This document shows positions 40,932 to 50,556 of a stretch of 64,000 nucleotides of DNA, piece after piece. The translations under genes and the position numbers were made by a program. The notes under the pieces are model-generated. The model was not told where the DNA came from. It saw only the letters and a program-made list of their open reading frames with translations, and searched no databases. Origin of the DNA: Streptomyces sp. LUP47B (lineage in GTDB: Bacteria > Actinomycetota > Actinomycetes > Streptomycetales > Streptomycetaceae); NCBI RefSeq assembly GCF_001746295.1, contig NZ_MJAH01000021.1:88412-152411 (forward strand), given 5' to 3'. How positions within the stretch are numbered: position 1 is the first letter of the stretch; every line of letters begins with the position of its first letter.

Positions 40932-43027
40932 TGTGCGGTGGCCGTTTCTGTGGCGGGGGTCGGGGTCTGGGCCTGGATCGCCGTGATGGCGACGGTGTTG
41001 ACGATGTCCGAGACGAGGGCGCCCCGGGACAGGTCGTTGACGGGCTTGCGCAGCCCCTGGAGCACCGGCCCGACGGCGATCGCGCCGGCCGAACGCTGCA
41101 CGGCCTTGTAGGTGTTGTTACCGGTGTTGAGGTCGGGGAAGATCAACACGCTGGCCTGGCCCGCGACTTCGGAGCCCGGCAGCTTGGTCTCGGCCACGGT
41201 CGGCTCGACGGCCGCGTCGTACTGGATCGGCCCCTCGATCTTGAGGTCGGGCCGCCGCTGCCGTACCAGCTCGGTCGCCTCGCGCACCTTGTCGACGTCG
41301 GCGCCCGACCCCGACGTACCGGTGGAGTACGACAGCATCGCGATCCGCGGCTCCACACCGAACTGCTCGGCGGTCGCGGCCGACTGGATGGCGATGTCGG
41401 CGAGCTGCACGGCGTCGGGGTCGGGGTTCACGGCACAGTCGCCGTACACCAGCACCTTGTCGGTGAGGCACATGAAGAAGACCGACGAGACGATGTCGGC
41501 GTCCGGCTTGGTCTTGATGATCTCGAAGGCCGGGCGGATGGTCGCCGCCGTGGAGTGCACCGAGCCGGACACCATGCCGTCGGCGAGGCCCTCCTGGACC
41601 ATCAGGGTGCCGAAGTAGTTCACGTCGGAGACGACGTCGTAGGCCAGCTCCACCGTGACGCCCTTGTGGGCCCTGAGCGCCGCGTACTTCTCGGCGAAGG
41701 CGTCGCGCAGTTCGGAGGTCGCCGGGTCGATCAACTGGCAGTCACCGAGGTCGATGCCGAGGTCGGCGGCCTTCTTGCGGATCTGGTCGACCGGGCCGAG
41801 CAGGGTGAGGTCGCACACGCCCCGGCGCAGCAGGACCTCGGCGGCGTGCAGGACGCGCGGCTCGGTGCCCTCGGGCAGGACGACACGGCGCTTGTCGGAA
41901 CGGGCCGTCTCCAGGAGCTTGTGCTCGAACATCATCGGGGTGAGGCGGTCGCTGCTCGGCGCGGAGACCCGGCGGGCGAGGTCGACGGTGTCGGCGTACC
42001 GCTCGAAGAGACCGAGCGCGGTCTCCGCCTTGCGGGGCGTGGCCGCGTTCAGCTTCCCTTCCAGCGCGAAGAGTTCGGCGGCGGTGGGGAAGCTGGTGCC
42101 GGCCACCGAGAGCACCGGGGTGCCGGGGGCCAGGCGGGCGGCGAGGGTGAGGATGTCGTTGCCCGGGACCTCGTTGAGGGTGAGCAGCACACCGGCTATC
42201 GGCGGGGTGCCGGCGCTGTGCGCGGCGAGCGCGCCGACGACCAGGTCCGCCCGGTCGCCCGGGGTGACCACCAGGCAGCCCGGGGTCAGGGCCTTGAGGA
42301 AGTTCGGCAGCATCGCGCCGCCGAAGACGAAGTCCAGGGCGTCCCGGGCGAGCCCGGAGTCGTCGCCGAGGATCACCCGGGCGCCGAGGGCCTGTCCGAT
42401 CTGGGCGACGGTGGGAGCGGCCAGGGCGGGGTCGTCCGGCACGACGTAACAGGGCACGGGCAGCCGGCCCGAGAGCCGCTCGGCGATCTCGTCCCGGTCC
42501 TGGCGGGCCACCCGGTTGGTGACCATGGCGAGGACGTCGCAGCCCAGACCGTCGTAGGCCCGGTAGGCGTTGCGGGTCTCGGCGAGCACCGACTCGGCGG
42601 CCTGCCCCCGGCCGCCCACGACCGGAATCACGGAGGCGCCGAACTCGTTGGCCAGCCGGGCGTTGAGGGAGAGCTCGTCCGGGAGTTGGGTGCCGGCGAA
42701 GTCGGTGCCGAGGACCAGGACGACGTCGTAGTCGCGGGCCACCAGATGGAAGCGGTCGACCAGGGTGGAGACCAGTTCGTCGGTGCCCTGCTCGGCCTGC
42801 AGCGCGGAGGCCTCGTGGTAGTCGAGGCCGTAGACGGTGGCGGGGTCCTGGGTGAGCCGGTAGCGGGCGCGCAGCAGTTCGAAGAGCCGGTCGGGACTGT
42901 GGTGCACCAGCGGCCGGAACACCCCCACGCGGTCGACCTGGCGGGTCAGCAGCTCCATGACCCCCAGCTCGACGACCTGGCGGCCGTCGCCGCGGTCGAT
43001 CCCCGTCACGTACACGCTGCGGGTCAC
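40928..43027 (-). CDS. pta: Phosphate acetyltransferase (long, two-domain)
   Basis: 699 residues. The N-terminal half is a BioD-like P-loop-derived domain (SVYVTGIDRGDGRQVVELGV) plus a DRTGG-type middle domain; the C-terminal third is the catalytic PTA domain (RVVLPEGTEPRVLHAAEVLL, DGMVSGSVHSTAATIRPAFE, SYSTGTSGSGADVDKVREA). It makes acetyl phosphate from acetyl-CoA. GTG at 43027 has GGAG 7 nt upstream and gives the family start. First gene of pta-ackA-pyk, divergent from pfkA. Confidence 0.97.
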   Translation of the reverse strand: MTRSVYVTGIDRGDGRQVVELGVMELLTRQVDRVGVFRPLVHHSPDRLFELLRARYRLTQDPATVYGLDYHEASALQAEQGTDELVSTLVDRFHLVARDYDVVLVLGTDFAGTQLPDELSLNARLANEFGASVIPVVGGRGQAAESVLAETRNAYRAYDGLGCDVLAMVTNRVARQDRDEIAERLSGRLPVPCYVVPDDPALAAPTVAQIGQALGARVILGDDSGLARDALDFVFGGAMLPNFLKALTPGCLVVTPGDRADLVVGALAAHSAGTPPIAGVLLTLNEVPGNDILTLAARLAPGTPVLSVAGTSFPTAAELFALEGKLNAATPRKAETALGLFERYADTVDLARRVSAPSSDRLTPMMFEHKLLETARSDKRRVVLPEGTEPRVLHAAEVLLRRGVCDLTLLGPVDQIRKKAADLGIDLGDCQLIDPATSELRDAFAEKYAALRAHKGVTVELAYDVVSDVNYFGTLMVQEGLADGMVSGSVHSTAATIRPAFEIIKTKPDADIVSSVFFMCLTDKVLVYGDCAVNPDPDAVQLADIAIQSAATAEQFGVEPRIAMLSYSTGTSGSGADVDKVREATELVRQRRPDLKIEGPIQYDAAVEPTVAETKLPGSEVAGQASVLIFPDLNTGNNTYKAVQRSAGAIAVGPVLQGLRKPVNDLSRGALVSDIVNTVAITAIQAQTPTPATETATAQ

Positions 43028-43102
43028 GCGTGATCTCCGTTCCATCGCCTTGGGAAAAGTCGCTGTCATGAAAATCGCCCACCGAGGTGAGCGGAAACCC
43101 TC

Positions 43103-43131
43103 TTGACAGTACCCCGGACGATGGATAAGGC
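43103..43131 (+). promoter_or_regulatory. Candidate pfkA promoter
   Basis: TTGACA (43103-43108), 17-bp spacer, then TAAGGC (43126-43131), 94 bp upstream of the pfkA start. The -35 is consensus and the -10 is weak. It lies in the 197-bp region divergent from pta. Confidence 0.4.
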
Positions 43132-43224
43132 GCCCGTCAGCACGGGGTGCGTCGGCGCCGTGCGGGACGTGAAACAATCGGAATTGGCTCACCGGTATCA
43201 ACAGCGAGCAGGAGACACAGCACG

Positions 43225-44250
43225 ATGCGTATCGGAGTTCTCACCGCAGGCGGCGACTGCCCTGGTCTGAACGCAGTGATCCGGTCGGTCGTGCACCGAG
43301 CGGTCGACAATTACGGCGACGAGGTCATCGGCTTCGAGGACGGCTACTCCGGCCTCCTGGACGGCCGCTACCGCGCCCTCGACCTGGACAGCGTCAGCGG
43401 CATCCTGGCTCGCGGCGGCACCATCCTCGGCTCCTCCCGCCTGGAGCGCGACCGGCTGCGCGAGGCGTGCGAGAGCGCCTCCGACATGATCCACGAGTTC
43501 GGCATCGACGCGCTGATCCCGATCGGCGGCGAGGGCACCCTCACGGCCGCGCGCATGCTGTTCGACGCCGGTCTCCCGGTCGTCGGCGTTCCGAAGACGA
43601 TCGACAACGACATCTCCTCCACCGACCGCACCTTCGGCTTCGACACCGCGGTCGGTGTCGCCACCGAGGCCATGGACCGTCTCAAGACCACCGCCGAGTC
43701 CCACCAGCGCGTGATGGTCGTCGAGGTCATGGGCCGGCACGCGGGCTGGATCGCCCTGGAGTCCGGCATGGCCGCCGGCGCCCACGGCATCTGCCTGCCC
43801 GAGCGCCCCTTCGACCCGGCCGACCTGGTCAAGATGGTCGAGGAGCGCTTCGCCCGCGGCAAGAAGTTCGCGGTCGTCTGCGTCGCCGAGGGCGCGCACC
43901 CCGCCGAGGGCAGCATGGACTACGGCCACGGCGAGATCGACCAGTTCGGCCACGAGCGCTTCCAGGGCATCGGCACGGCCCTGGCGTACGAGCTCGAGCG
44001 CCGGCTCGGCAAGGAGGCCAAGCCGGTCATCCTCGGGCATGTGCAGCGCGGCGGCGTGCCCACCGCGTACGACAGGGTCCTCGCCACCCGCTTCGGCTGG
44101 CACGCGGTGGAGGCCGCGCACCGGGGCCAGTTCGGCAGGATGACCGCGCTCAAGGGCACCGACATCGTGATGGTGCCGCTCGCCGAGGCGGTCACCGAGC
44201 TGAAGACGGTCCCGAAGGACCGGATGGACGAGGCGGAGTCGGTCTTCTAG
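43225..44250 (+). CDS. pfkA: ATP-dependent 6-phosphofructokinase
   Basis: 341 residues. MRIGVLTAGGDCPGLNAVIR, IGGEGTLTAARML (Gly after the acidic residue, as in ATP-dependent enzymes), PKTIDNDISSTDRTFGFDTA with catalytic Asp, VMGRHAGWIALESG and GHVQRGGVPTAYDRVLA are all present. It phosphorylates fructose-6-phosphate. It probably corresponds to SCO5426, one of several Streptomyces pfkA copies. Clustering with pyk, pta and ackA puts both glycolytic control steps and acetate overflow together. Confidence 0.97.
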   Translation: MRIGVLTAGGDCPGLNAVIRSVVHRAVDNYGDEVIGFEDGYSGLLDGRYRALDLDSVSGILARGGTILGSSRLERDRLREACESASDMIHEFGIDALIPIGGEGTLTAARMLFDAGLPVVGVPKTIDNDISSTDRTFGFDTAVGVATEAMDRLKTTAESHQRVMVVEVMGRHAGWIALESGMAAGAHGICLPERPFDPADLVKMVEERFARGKKFAVVCVAEGAHPAEGSMDYGHGEIDQFGHERFQGIGTALAYELERRLGKEAKPVILGHVQRGGVPTAYDRVLATRFGWHAVEAAHRGQFGRMTALKGTDIVMVPLAEAVTELKTVPKDRMDEAESVF

Positions 44251-44274
44251 GCATACGTCCGGGCGGCCGCTGTT

Positions 44275-44979
44275 CTACGGCCGTCTCTCGACCGCCTCCC
44301 AGAAGCGCTCCACGATCTCCTCCAGGAACTCCTGGCCGGCCTGGCCGGAGCGCTCGCCGACCCCGCCCCAGCTCAGGGTGGACACCATCTGCCCCTGGTA
44401 CTGCCGGTGCAGATCCATGAGGGTCTCCTCCACCAGGCGCCGGTCCAGGGGCACGATCTTCGCGACCTGGCGGACGTAGGCCTGCCAGCGGGTGCCGACC
44501 GCGCCGTGCAGACACTCGGCGAGCCGCTTCTCGCGTCCCGTGACGGCGACGAAGTCCGGCAGGCTCAGCTCCAGCAGGCCGGCGAGAGCGGCGGACTGAC
44601 GGTCGGTGCCGCGCCACTCGTCGTGCTCCTCCATGCCGAGGTAGGTGAGCAGTTCGAGTCCCACGGCACGGGCGACGTCCTCGGGGGCGATGCCGCGCGC
44701 GACGCGGTGCTCGCGCAGGGTGCGGGGGCGGCCGATGAGTTCACCGGGTGAGCACCACAACACGCCCGCGAGAGCGGTGAGTTCAGGACTGGTGGGGCAG
44801 ACGATCCCGCGCTCCCAGGCGACGACGAGATCCGGCGTGACGTAGGGGAGCCCGTACGAGACCCGCAGCCCGTAGGCCACGTGCTCGGGCCCCATGCCGA
44901 GAGCGACACGGAGTCTGCGGGCGGTGAGGTTGTCGAAGGGCGGTCCGGGCTGGTTCGGCAGGGCTGGCGGTCGGCGCAC
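44275..44979 (-). CDS. DNA-binding protein with two Cro/C1-type helix-turn-helix regions
   Basis: 234 residues. The first HTH-like region is NLTARRLRVALGMGPEHVAY with VTPDLVVAWERG and ELTALAGVLWCSPGELI; a second is LREHRVARGIAPEDVARAVG with SAALAGLLELSLPDFV. The C-terminus is helical. GTG at 44979 is chosen; TTG at 44988 is possible, and neither has a clear ribosome binding site. It is convergent with pfkA, 24 bp apart. Target unknown. Confidence 0.85.
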   Translation of the reverse strand: MRRPPALPNQPGPPFDNLTARRLRVALGMGPEHVAYGLRVSYGLPYVTPDLVVAWERGIVCPTSPELTALAGVLWCSPGELIGRPRTLREHRVARGIAPEDVARAVGLELLTYLGMEEHDEWRGTDRQSAALAGLLELSLPDFVAVTGREKRLAECLHGAVGTRWQAYVRQVAKIVPLDRRLVEETLMDLHRQYQGQMVSTLSWGGVGERSGQAGQEFLEEIVERFWEAVERRP

Positions 44980-45156
44980 GGCCCACAAGTTAGGGAAGCG
45001 GACGTCCGCTGACTACGGTCTGTTCGGCCAGGATCACGGATTGTAGGAATCTACGGTTTCGAGCGCGTATTCGGGCTGGCCGAAGATCGTCTGTCGGCGT
45101 GCGGGCGTGGTGGCGAGGATGGCGCCGGGTGCCCGGACGGGTGGCCGGAAAGAGGT

Positions 45157-45615
45157 GTGATCTTCGTGTACGAAGTGAATGGCAAGGTAGAGGGGCATAT
45201 TCGCGAGCGGTTGCTGGCGCCGAACTTCTGGCATCTGGCGACCGTCGGTCCGGACGGAGCGCCGCAGGTCTCGCCCATGTGGGCGGATCTCGAAGGTGAG
45301 TACGTCATGGTCAACACGGCAATCGGACGTGTGAAGGAACAAAACCTGCGGCGCAATCCGAACGTTTCCCTCTCCCACCACGACCCCGGCAACCCCTACG
45401 ACCGCGTCGAGATCCGGGGTCGGGTGGTGCGGTTCGTGGAGGGCGAGGAGGCGGAGCGCTCCATGGACCGGCTCACACAGAAGTACATCGGCGAGGAGCG
45501 GTATCCCTGGCTGATCGAGGGGGAGCGGCGGGTGACGCTGCTGATCGAGCCGGTGCGGGTGCGCAGGGTCGTGGGGGTGGAGCCGTTCCGGCCGGGGGTG
45601 CTGCCCGCGGAGTGA
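45157..45615 (+). CDS. PPOX-class F420/flavin-dependent oxidoreductase
   Basis: 152 residues, split beta-barrel of the pyridoxamine-phosphate-oxidase-like class: NFWHLATVGPDGAPQVSPMW, VMVNTAIGRVKEQNLRRNP, VSLSHHDPGNPYDRVEIRGR and YPWLIEGERRVTLLIEPVRV. Members typically bind F420 or FMN and reduce small substrates. GTG at 45157 is very close to AGAGG; GTG at 45166 has better spacing and may be the true start. Substrate unknown. Confidence 0.85.
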   Translation: MIFVYEVNGKVEGHIRERLLAPNFWHLATVGPDGAPQVSPMWADLEGEYVMVNTAIGRVKEQNLRRNPNVSLSHHDPGNPYDRVEIRGRVVRFVEGEEAERSMDRLTQKYIGEERYPWLIEGERRVTLLIEPVRVRRVVGVEPFRPGVLPAE

Positions 45616-45775
45616 CCACGCGCCGGCCCAGCGACCGGCTGACGCCCCGTGAACCCTGACCGCGTCCGTCGGGCGGCAGCCGTGCTCCGGGTCTGTGGCC
45701 TCGGCCCTCCGTGTGGAGTGGCAGCCGTGTCCAGCCGTCGGGGAGACGGCCCCGGGTCGTCCCTTGACCGCCACG

Positions 45776-45907
45776 TCAGCCCTTGACCGCCCCGCCCAGT
45801 GCGAAGCCCCCGCCCAGCCGCCGCGCGATCAGCACGTACAGCAGGATCACCAACGTCGAGTAGACGATCGAGAACGCGGCGAGCTGCCTGTACGTAAGAG
45901 GAGTGGT
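45776..45907 (-). pseudogene. Relic of a carbohydrate ABC transporter permease (C-terminus only)
   Basis: On the minus strand, 43 codons read AAFSIVYSTLVILLYVLIAR then RLGGGFALGGAVKG and a stop at 45776-45778. This is the characteristic C-terminus of a sugar ABC permease. A stop codon at 45908-45910 and unrelated sequence lie directly upstream, so the rest of the gene has been lost. The remaining 45616-45941 sequence holds nothing else recognisable. Confidence 0.75.
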
Positions 45908-45941
45908 CTAGTCCCGTCAATGACCGTGCACGGGCTCGGAC

Positions 45942-46637
45942 TTACTGCTGCCCCTGCCCCCTGACCCACCGGTACTGCAACTCCGGCCGCCCCACCGTCC
46001 CGTACTGCGGACTGCGCGCCGCCCGGCCCGCGTCGACCAGATGTTCCAGGTAGCGGCGGGCCGTGATCCGGGAGATCCCGACCACCTCGGCCAGGCCGGT
46101 CGCCGTGAGCCCCTCGGCGCAGTCCCGCAGGGCCACCGTCACCCGCTCCAGGGTCGGCGCGCTGAGCCCTTTCGGCAGGGCGGCCGGGCCCGGTGCCCTC
46201 AGCGTGGCCAACGCGCGGTCCACCTCGTCCTGACCGCTCGCCTCACCGGCCGACGCGTGGAACTCCGCGTACCGGATCAGCCGGTCGCGCAGGGTGGCGA
46301 AGGTGAACGGCTTCAGCACGTACTGCACGACCCCCAGCGAGACGCCCTCGCGGACGACCGTCAGATCCCGGGCCGAGGTCACCGCTATCACGTCCGCCTG
46401 ATGTCCGGCCGCGCGCAGCTGACGGGCCAGCTGGAGGCCGTGCCCGTCCGGCAGATGCAGGTCGAGCAGGAGCAGGTCGACGGCCGTGCGATCCAGGAGC
46501 CGGCGTGCCTCCGCACCCGTGTGGGCCTTGCCCACGGCCGCGAACCCGGTGACACGGTTGACGTACAGGACGTGCGCGTCGGCGGCGACGGGGTCGTCCT
46601 CGACGACGAGGACACGGATGGGCTGCTGAGTGGTCAT
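45942..46637 (-). CDS. CitB/DcuR-type response regulator
   Basis: 231 residues. The receiver domain has E13/D14, phosphoacceptor D59 in LLLLDLHLPDGHG, and K in VQYVLKPFTF. The C-terminal HTH (EGLTATGLAEVVGISRITARRYLEHLVDAGRA) is the type found in CitB/DcuR regulators of C4-dicarboxylate or citrate uptake. ATG at 46637 overlaps the kinase stop at 46634. The divergent dicarboxylate transporter at 49053 is the obvious target. Confidence 0.92.
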   Translation of the reverse strand: MTTQQPIRVLVVEDDPVAADAHVLYVNRVTGFAAVGKAHTGAEARRLLDRTAVDLLLLDLHLPDGHGLQLARQLRAAGHQADVIAVTSARDLTVVREGVSLGVVQYVLKPFTFATLRDRLIRYAEFHASAGEASGQDEVDRALATLRAPGPAALPKGLSAPTLERVTVALRDCAEGLTATGLAEVVGISRITARRYLEHLVDAGRAARSPQYGTVGRPELQYRWVRGQGQQ

Positions 46638-48901
46638 ACGTCGCCTCCGGGGGCCGCGGCACCGTGGGGGACGGTAGCGCTGTCTGTGGGCCGGCGGGCC
46701 TTGGGGGCAGTGGAGTTTCTCGGGGCGATGGCGTGTTCGGGGGTGGGGGCGCTTTCGGGGGCCGTTGTGTTCTCGGGGGTGGTGGCGGCCTGCGGGGTGG
46801 TGGCGTGCTCGTGGGTGGTGGGGCTCTTGGGGGTGGTCGTGTCCTGGGGGGTGGTGGCGTTCGCCGTGGTGGTGGCGTGCGTGGGAGTGGTCATGCCCTC
46901 GTGAGCGGTGGCGCTCTCCTTAGCGGTCGTGTCCGCAGGGACGGTGGCGCTCTCCGTGGCGGTGGCGGCCTTGGGCGTGGTCGTGTCTTCGTGGGTGGCG
47001 AGGCTTTCGGGGGCGGTCGTGTCCACAGGGATGGTCGCGCTCTCTGTGGCGGTCGTGTCCACAGGGATGGTCGCGCTCTCCGTGGCGGTGGCGTTCTCGG
47101 GATCCGTCGTGTCCGCAGGGACGGTGGCGCTCTCCGTGGCGGTGGCGGTCTCGGGAGTGGTCGTGCCCGCAGGGACGGTGGCGCTCTCGAGAGTGGTCGT
47201 GTCCCCGGGGGTGCTGGCGTTCGCCGTGGTGGTGGCATGCACGGGAGGCGTCGGGGCATCGACGGCCCTGGCGTTCTCCGGGGCCCCGGAGTCGTTTCCC
47301 AGGGGCAGTCGCACCTCGAACTCCGCGCCGCCTCCTTCCGCCTCCGCCACGGTCAGGGTGCCCTGGCAGCGGTTGACCGCCTGTCGGACGAGTGCCAGGC
47401 CGAGCCCGCGCCCGCCGGGACCCGCGGGCTTCGTCGAGAACCCGCGCCGGAAGACCGCCTCGGCGTGGGCCGGGTCGACGCCCGCGCCGGTGTCCGAGAC
47501 CCGCAGGACCAGCCCGCGCCCGCCCGTGCCCTCCGTGTACGCCGTCACCGTCACCCGCGCCCGCACGCTGCCCTGCGCCGCGTCCACCGCGTTGTCGATG
47601 AGGTTGCCGAGGATCGTGACCAGGTCCCGGGCCGGCAGGCTCTCCGGCAGCAACCCGTCGTCCAGGCGGCTGTCCTCCGACACGACCAGCTCCACGCCGC
47701 GTTCGTTCGCCTGCGCGGTCTTGCCCAGCAGCAGGGCGGCCAGGACGGGCTCGCCCACCGCCGCCACGACCTGGTCGGTCAGCGCCTGCGCCAGCTCCAG
47801 TTCGGCGGTCGCGAAGTCCACCGCCTGCTCCGCTCGGCCCAGTTCGATCAGGGAGACGACCGTGTGCAGCCGGTTCGCCGCCTCGTGGGCCTGGGAGCGC
47901 AACGCCTGCGTGAAGCCCCGCTCGGAGTCCAACTCGCCCATCAGCGACTGCAGTTCGGTCACATCGCGCAGGGTGACCACGGTGCCCCGCTGCTCTCCGC
48001 CGGAGACCGGGGAGGTGTTGACGACCAGCACCCGCGAGGACGTCAGGTGCACCTCGTCGACCCGCGGCTCCGAGGAGAGCAGCGCACCCGTCAGCGGCGC
48101 CGGCAGCGCGAGATCCGCCACCGACCGCCCGATCACCCCGTCCTGAGAGGACACGCCCAGCAACTCCCGTCCGCCGTCGTTGATCAGCGCGACACGGTAC
48201 TGCCCGTCCAGCATCAGCAGCCCTTCGCGTACCGCGTGCAGGGCGGCCTGGTGATAGTCGTGCATCCGGCTGAGCTCGGCCGCGTTCATGCCGTGGGTGT
48301 GGCGGCGCAGACGGGCGTTGATGACGTACGTGCCGACGGCACCGAGCGCGAGCGCGCCGCCCGCGACGGCGAGCAGGGCGGTGAGCTGGCCCTGCACCCG
48401 CTCGCTGATCTTCTCGACCTGTATACCGGCGCTGACCAGGCCGATGACGCGACCGTTGTCGTCCTTGACCGGGGTGACCGCGCGGACCGAGGCGCCCAGG
48501 GTGCCGGTGTAGGTCTCCGTGAAGGTCTTGCCCTTGAGCGCGCGCTCGGTGTTGCCGAGGAAGTGCCTGCCGATCTGGTCCGGGTCGGGGTGGGTCCAGC
48601 GGATGCCCTGCGGACTCATGATCGTGACGAAGTCGACGTCGGTGTCGGCCATGACCCGCAGCGCGTAGGGCTGAAGTTCGGCCGTCGGTTTCGGCGTGCC
48701 GATCGCCTCCCGCACGGACGGCGAGTCCGCGACCGCCCGCGCCACCGCCCTGGCCTGAACGCGCGCGGCGTCCTCGGCCTGGCCCCGGTCGCTGACGTAC
48801 GTGAACAGCGCGTACCCCGCCACGACCACGGCGATCAGCACGGCCTGCATGGCGAAGAGCTGGGCCGCGAGGCTGCGGGGTCTCGGTACGGGGATGCGCA
48901 T
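46634..48901 (-). CDS. CitA/DcuS-type sensor kinase with long Thr/Ala/Pro/Glu repeat tail
   Basis: 755 residues, about 220 longer than usual. TM1 is at about 15-36, an extracytoplasmic sensor with FVTIMSPQGIRWTHPDPDQIG, TM2 about 173-195, a PAS domain about 219-320, H339 in RSQAHEAANRLHTVVSL, N box NLIDNAVDAA, G boxes SDTGAGVDP and GGRGLGLALVRQA. The kinase ends near 535. Residues 536-755 are degenerate repeats around TESATVPADTT. The tail is cytoplasmic by topology, so it is not a wall spacer. ATG at 48901. Confidence 0.92.
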   Translation of the reverse strand: MRIPVPRPRSLAAQLFAMQAVLIAVVVAGYALFTYVSDRGQAEDAARVQARAVARAVADSPSVREAIGTPKPTAELQPYALRVMADTDVDFVTIMSPQGIRWTHPDPDQIGRHFLGNTERALKGKTFTETYTGTLGASVRAVTPVKDDNGRVIGLVSAGIQVEKISERVQGQLTALLAVAGGALALGAVGTYVINARLRRHTHGMNAAELSRMHDYHQAALHAVREGLLMLDGQYRVALINDGGRELLGVSSQDGVIGRSVADLALPAPLTGALLSSEPRVDEVHLTSSRVLVVNTSPVSGGEQRGTVVTLRDVTELQSLMGELDSERGFTQALRSQAHEAANRLHTVVSLIELGRAEQAVDFATAELELAQALTDQVVAAVGEPVLAALLLGKTAQANERGVELVVSEDSRLDDGLLPESLPARDLVTILGNLIDNAVDAAQGSVRARVTVTAYTEGTGGRGLVLRVSDTGAGVDPAHAEAVFRRGFSTKPAGPGGRGLGLALVRQAVNRCQGTLTVAEAEGGGAEFEVRLPLGNDSGAPENARAVDAPTPPVHATTTANASTPGDTTTLESATVPAGTTTPETATATESATVPADTTDPENATATESATIPVDTTATESATIPVDTTAPESLATHEDTTTPKAATATESATVPADTTAKESATAHEGMTTPTHATTTANATTPQDTTTPKSPTTHEHATTPQAATTPENTTAPESAPTPEHAIAPRNSTAPKARRPTDSATVPHGAAAPGGDV

Positions 48902-49052
48902 GCCGTCAGTGTGCCTCCCTGGCTGATTGTGAACTAAATGAACGGAAGGGTGACCGCCCTCACAGGGCGGGAGATAGTCACGGCATTCCTTCAAAAGCCC
49001 GGACGTGAGCCGCACGCCGGTCATGCCGACGACGACGTCAAGGAGGGCAGCC

Positions 49053-50426
49053 GTGGCCGCCAGCACCCCCGATACGGCACCCGCAGTCAAAAAGGACCGC
49101 ACCCACTACCTCTACATCGCGGTGATCGTCGCGGTCGCCCTCGGTATCACGGTCGGCCTGGTCGCGCCCGACTTCGCCGTGGAGCTCAAGCCCATCGGTA
49201 CCGGCTTCGTGAACCTGATCAAGATGATGATCTCGCCGATCATCTTCTGCACGATCGTGCTCGGTATCGGATCGGTACGGAAGGCCGCCAAGGTCGGCGC
49301 CGTCGGCGGTATCGCGCTCCTCTACTTCACGATCATGTCGCTGGTCGCGCTGGGCATCGGCCTGGTCGTCGGCAACATCCTGGACCCGGGCACCGGCCTC
49401 GCCGTGACCGACGCGGTCAAGGACGTCGGCCATGCGCAGGTCGACGCGGAGGCCAAGGACACCACCGAGTTCCTGCTCGGCATCATCCCGACGACCTTCG
49501 TCTCCGCCTTCACCGAGGGCGAGGTGCTCCAGACCCTGCTGGTCGCCCTGCTCGTCGGCTTCGCGCTGCAGGCCATGGGCCCGGTCGGACAGCCGGTCCT
49601 GCGGGGTGTCGAGCACATCCAGCGGCTCGTCTTCCGGGTCCTCGGCATGGTGATGTGGGCCGCCCCGGTCGGTGCCTTCGGCGCGATGGCCGCCGTCGTC
49701 GGCTCCGCGGGCGTGGACGCGCTCAAGGACCTCGCGCTCCTGATGGTCGGCTTCTACATCACCTGTTTCCTGTTCGTCTTCATCGTGCTCGGTGCCCTGC
49801 TGCGGATCATCGCGGGCCTGAACATCCTCACGCTCTTCAAGTACCTGGGCCGTGAGTTCCTGCTGATCCTGTCGACCTCCTCCTCCGAGTCCGCGCTGCC
49901 GCGGGTCATCGCGAAGATGGAGCACCTGGGTGTCAGCAAGCCGGTGGTCGGCATCACCATCCCGACCGGCTACTCGTTCAACCTCGACGGCACCATGATC
50001 TACATGACCATGTCGTCGCTGTTCATCGCCGACGCGATGGGCACGCCGATGTCGATCGGCGAGCAGATCCCGCTGCTGCTCTTCCTGTTCGTCGCCTCGA
50101 AGGGCGCCGCCGGTGTCACCGGCGCCGGCCTCGCGACCCTGGCCGGCGGTCTCCAGTCGCACAAGCCCGCCCTGGTGGACGGCATCGGCCTGATCGTCGG
50201 CATCGACCGCTTCATGAGCGAGGCGCGCGCCCTGACCAACTTCGCGGGCAACGCGGTCGCCACCGTCCTGATCGGCACCTGGACCAAGGAGATCGACCGC
50301 GAGCGCGTCGACCAGGTGCTCGCCGGTCACCTGCCCTTCGACGAGAAGACGCTCCTCGACCACGACGACGAGGTCACGGCGGACATCCCCGAGCAGGGCG
50401 GCGAGAAGGAGCTGGCCAAGGCCTGA
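49053..50426 (+). CDS. dctA: C4-dicarboxylate/cation symporter (DAACS family)
   Basis: 457 residues with about eight to ten membrane segments. DctA/GltP features are PIGTGFVNLIKMMISPIIFC, STSSSESALPRVIAKMEHLG (serine-rich hairpin), TGYSFNLDGTMIYMTMSSLF and VASKGAAGVTGAGLATLAGG. It imports succinate, fumarate or malate. GTG at 49053 has AAGGAGGG at ideal spacing and is preferred over ATG at 49023. It is divergent from the CitA/B-type pair that probably induces it. Confidence 0.9.
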   Translation: MAASTPDTAPAVKKDRTHYLYIAVIVAVALGITVGLVAPDFAVELKPIGTGFVNLIKMMISPIIFCTIVLGIGSVRKAAKVGAVGGIALLYFTIMSLVALGIGLVVGNILDPGTGLAVTDAVKDVGHAQVDAEAKDTTEFLLGIIPTTFVSAFTEGEVLQTLLVALLVGFALQAMGPVGQPVLRGVEHIQRLVFRVLGMVMWAAPVGAFGAMAAVVGSAGVDALKDLALLMVGFYITCFLFVFIVLGALLRIIAGLNILTLFKYLGREFLLILSTSSSESALPRVIAKMEHLGVSKPVVGITIPTGYSFNLDGTMIYMTMSSLFIADAMGTPMSIGEQIPLLLFLFVASKGAAGVTGAGLATLAGGLQSHKPALVDGIGLIVGIDRFMSEARALTNFAGNAVATVLIGTWTKEIDRERVDQVLAGHLPFDEKTLLDHDDEVTADIPEQGGEKELAKA

Positions 50427-50556
50427 GCGGCGGCGGACCGCCGGCCGTACGGCCACACAGAGCCGAGCCGGGCCCGACCTGAACCCGGGCCCGGCTCCCG
50501 CCCCGGGCGGCCGAGTACTCCCCCGTAGCTCGGCCGCCCGGACCCCCACAGAGGAA

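Noticed and set aside
38220..41111. A 963-residue plus-strand frame across pyk, ackA and pta
   Set aside because: It is antisense to three well-recognised metabolic enzymes. It has low-complexity His/Arg/Asp/Val content and crosses their boundaries.
46664..48937. A 757-residue plus-strand frame opposite the CitA-type kinase
   Set aside because: Gly/Arg-rich shadow of the kinase and its repeat tail; the minus strand carries all kinase motifs.
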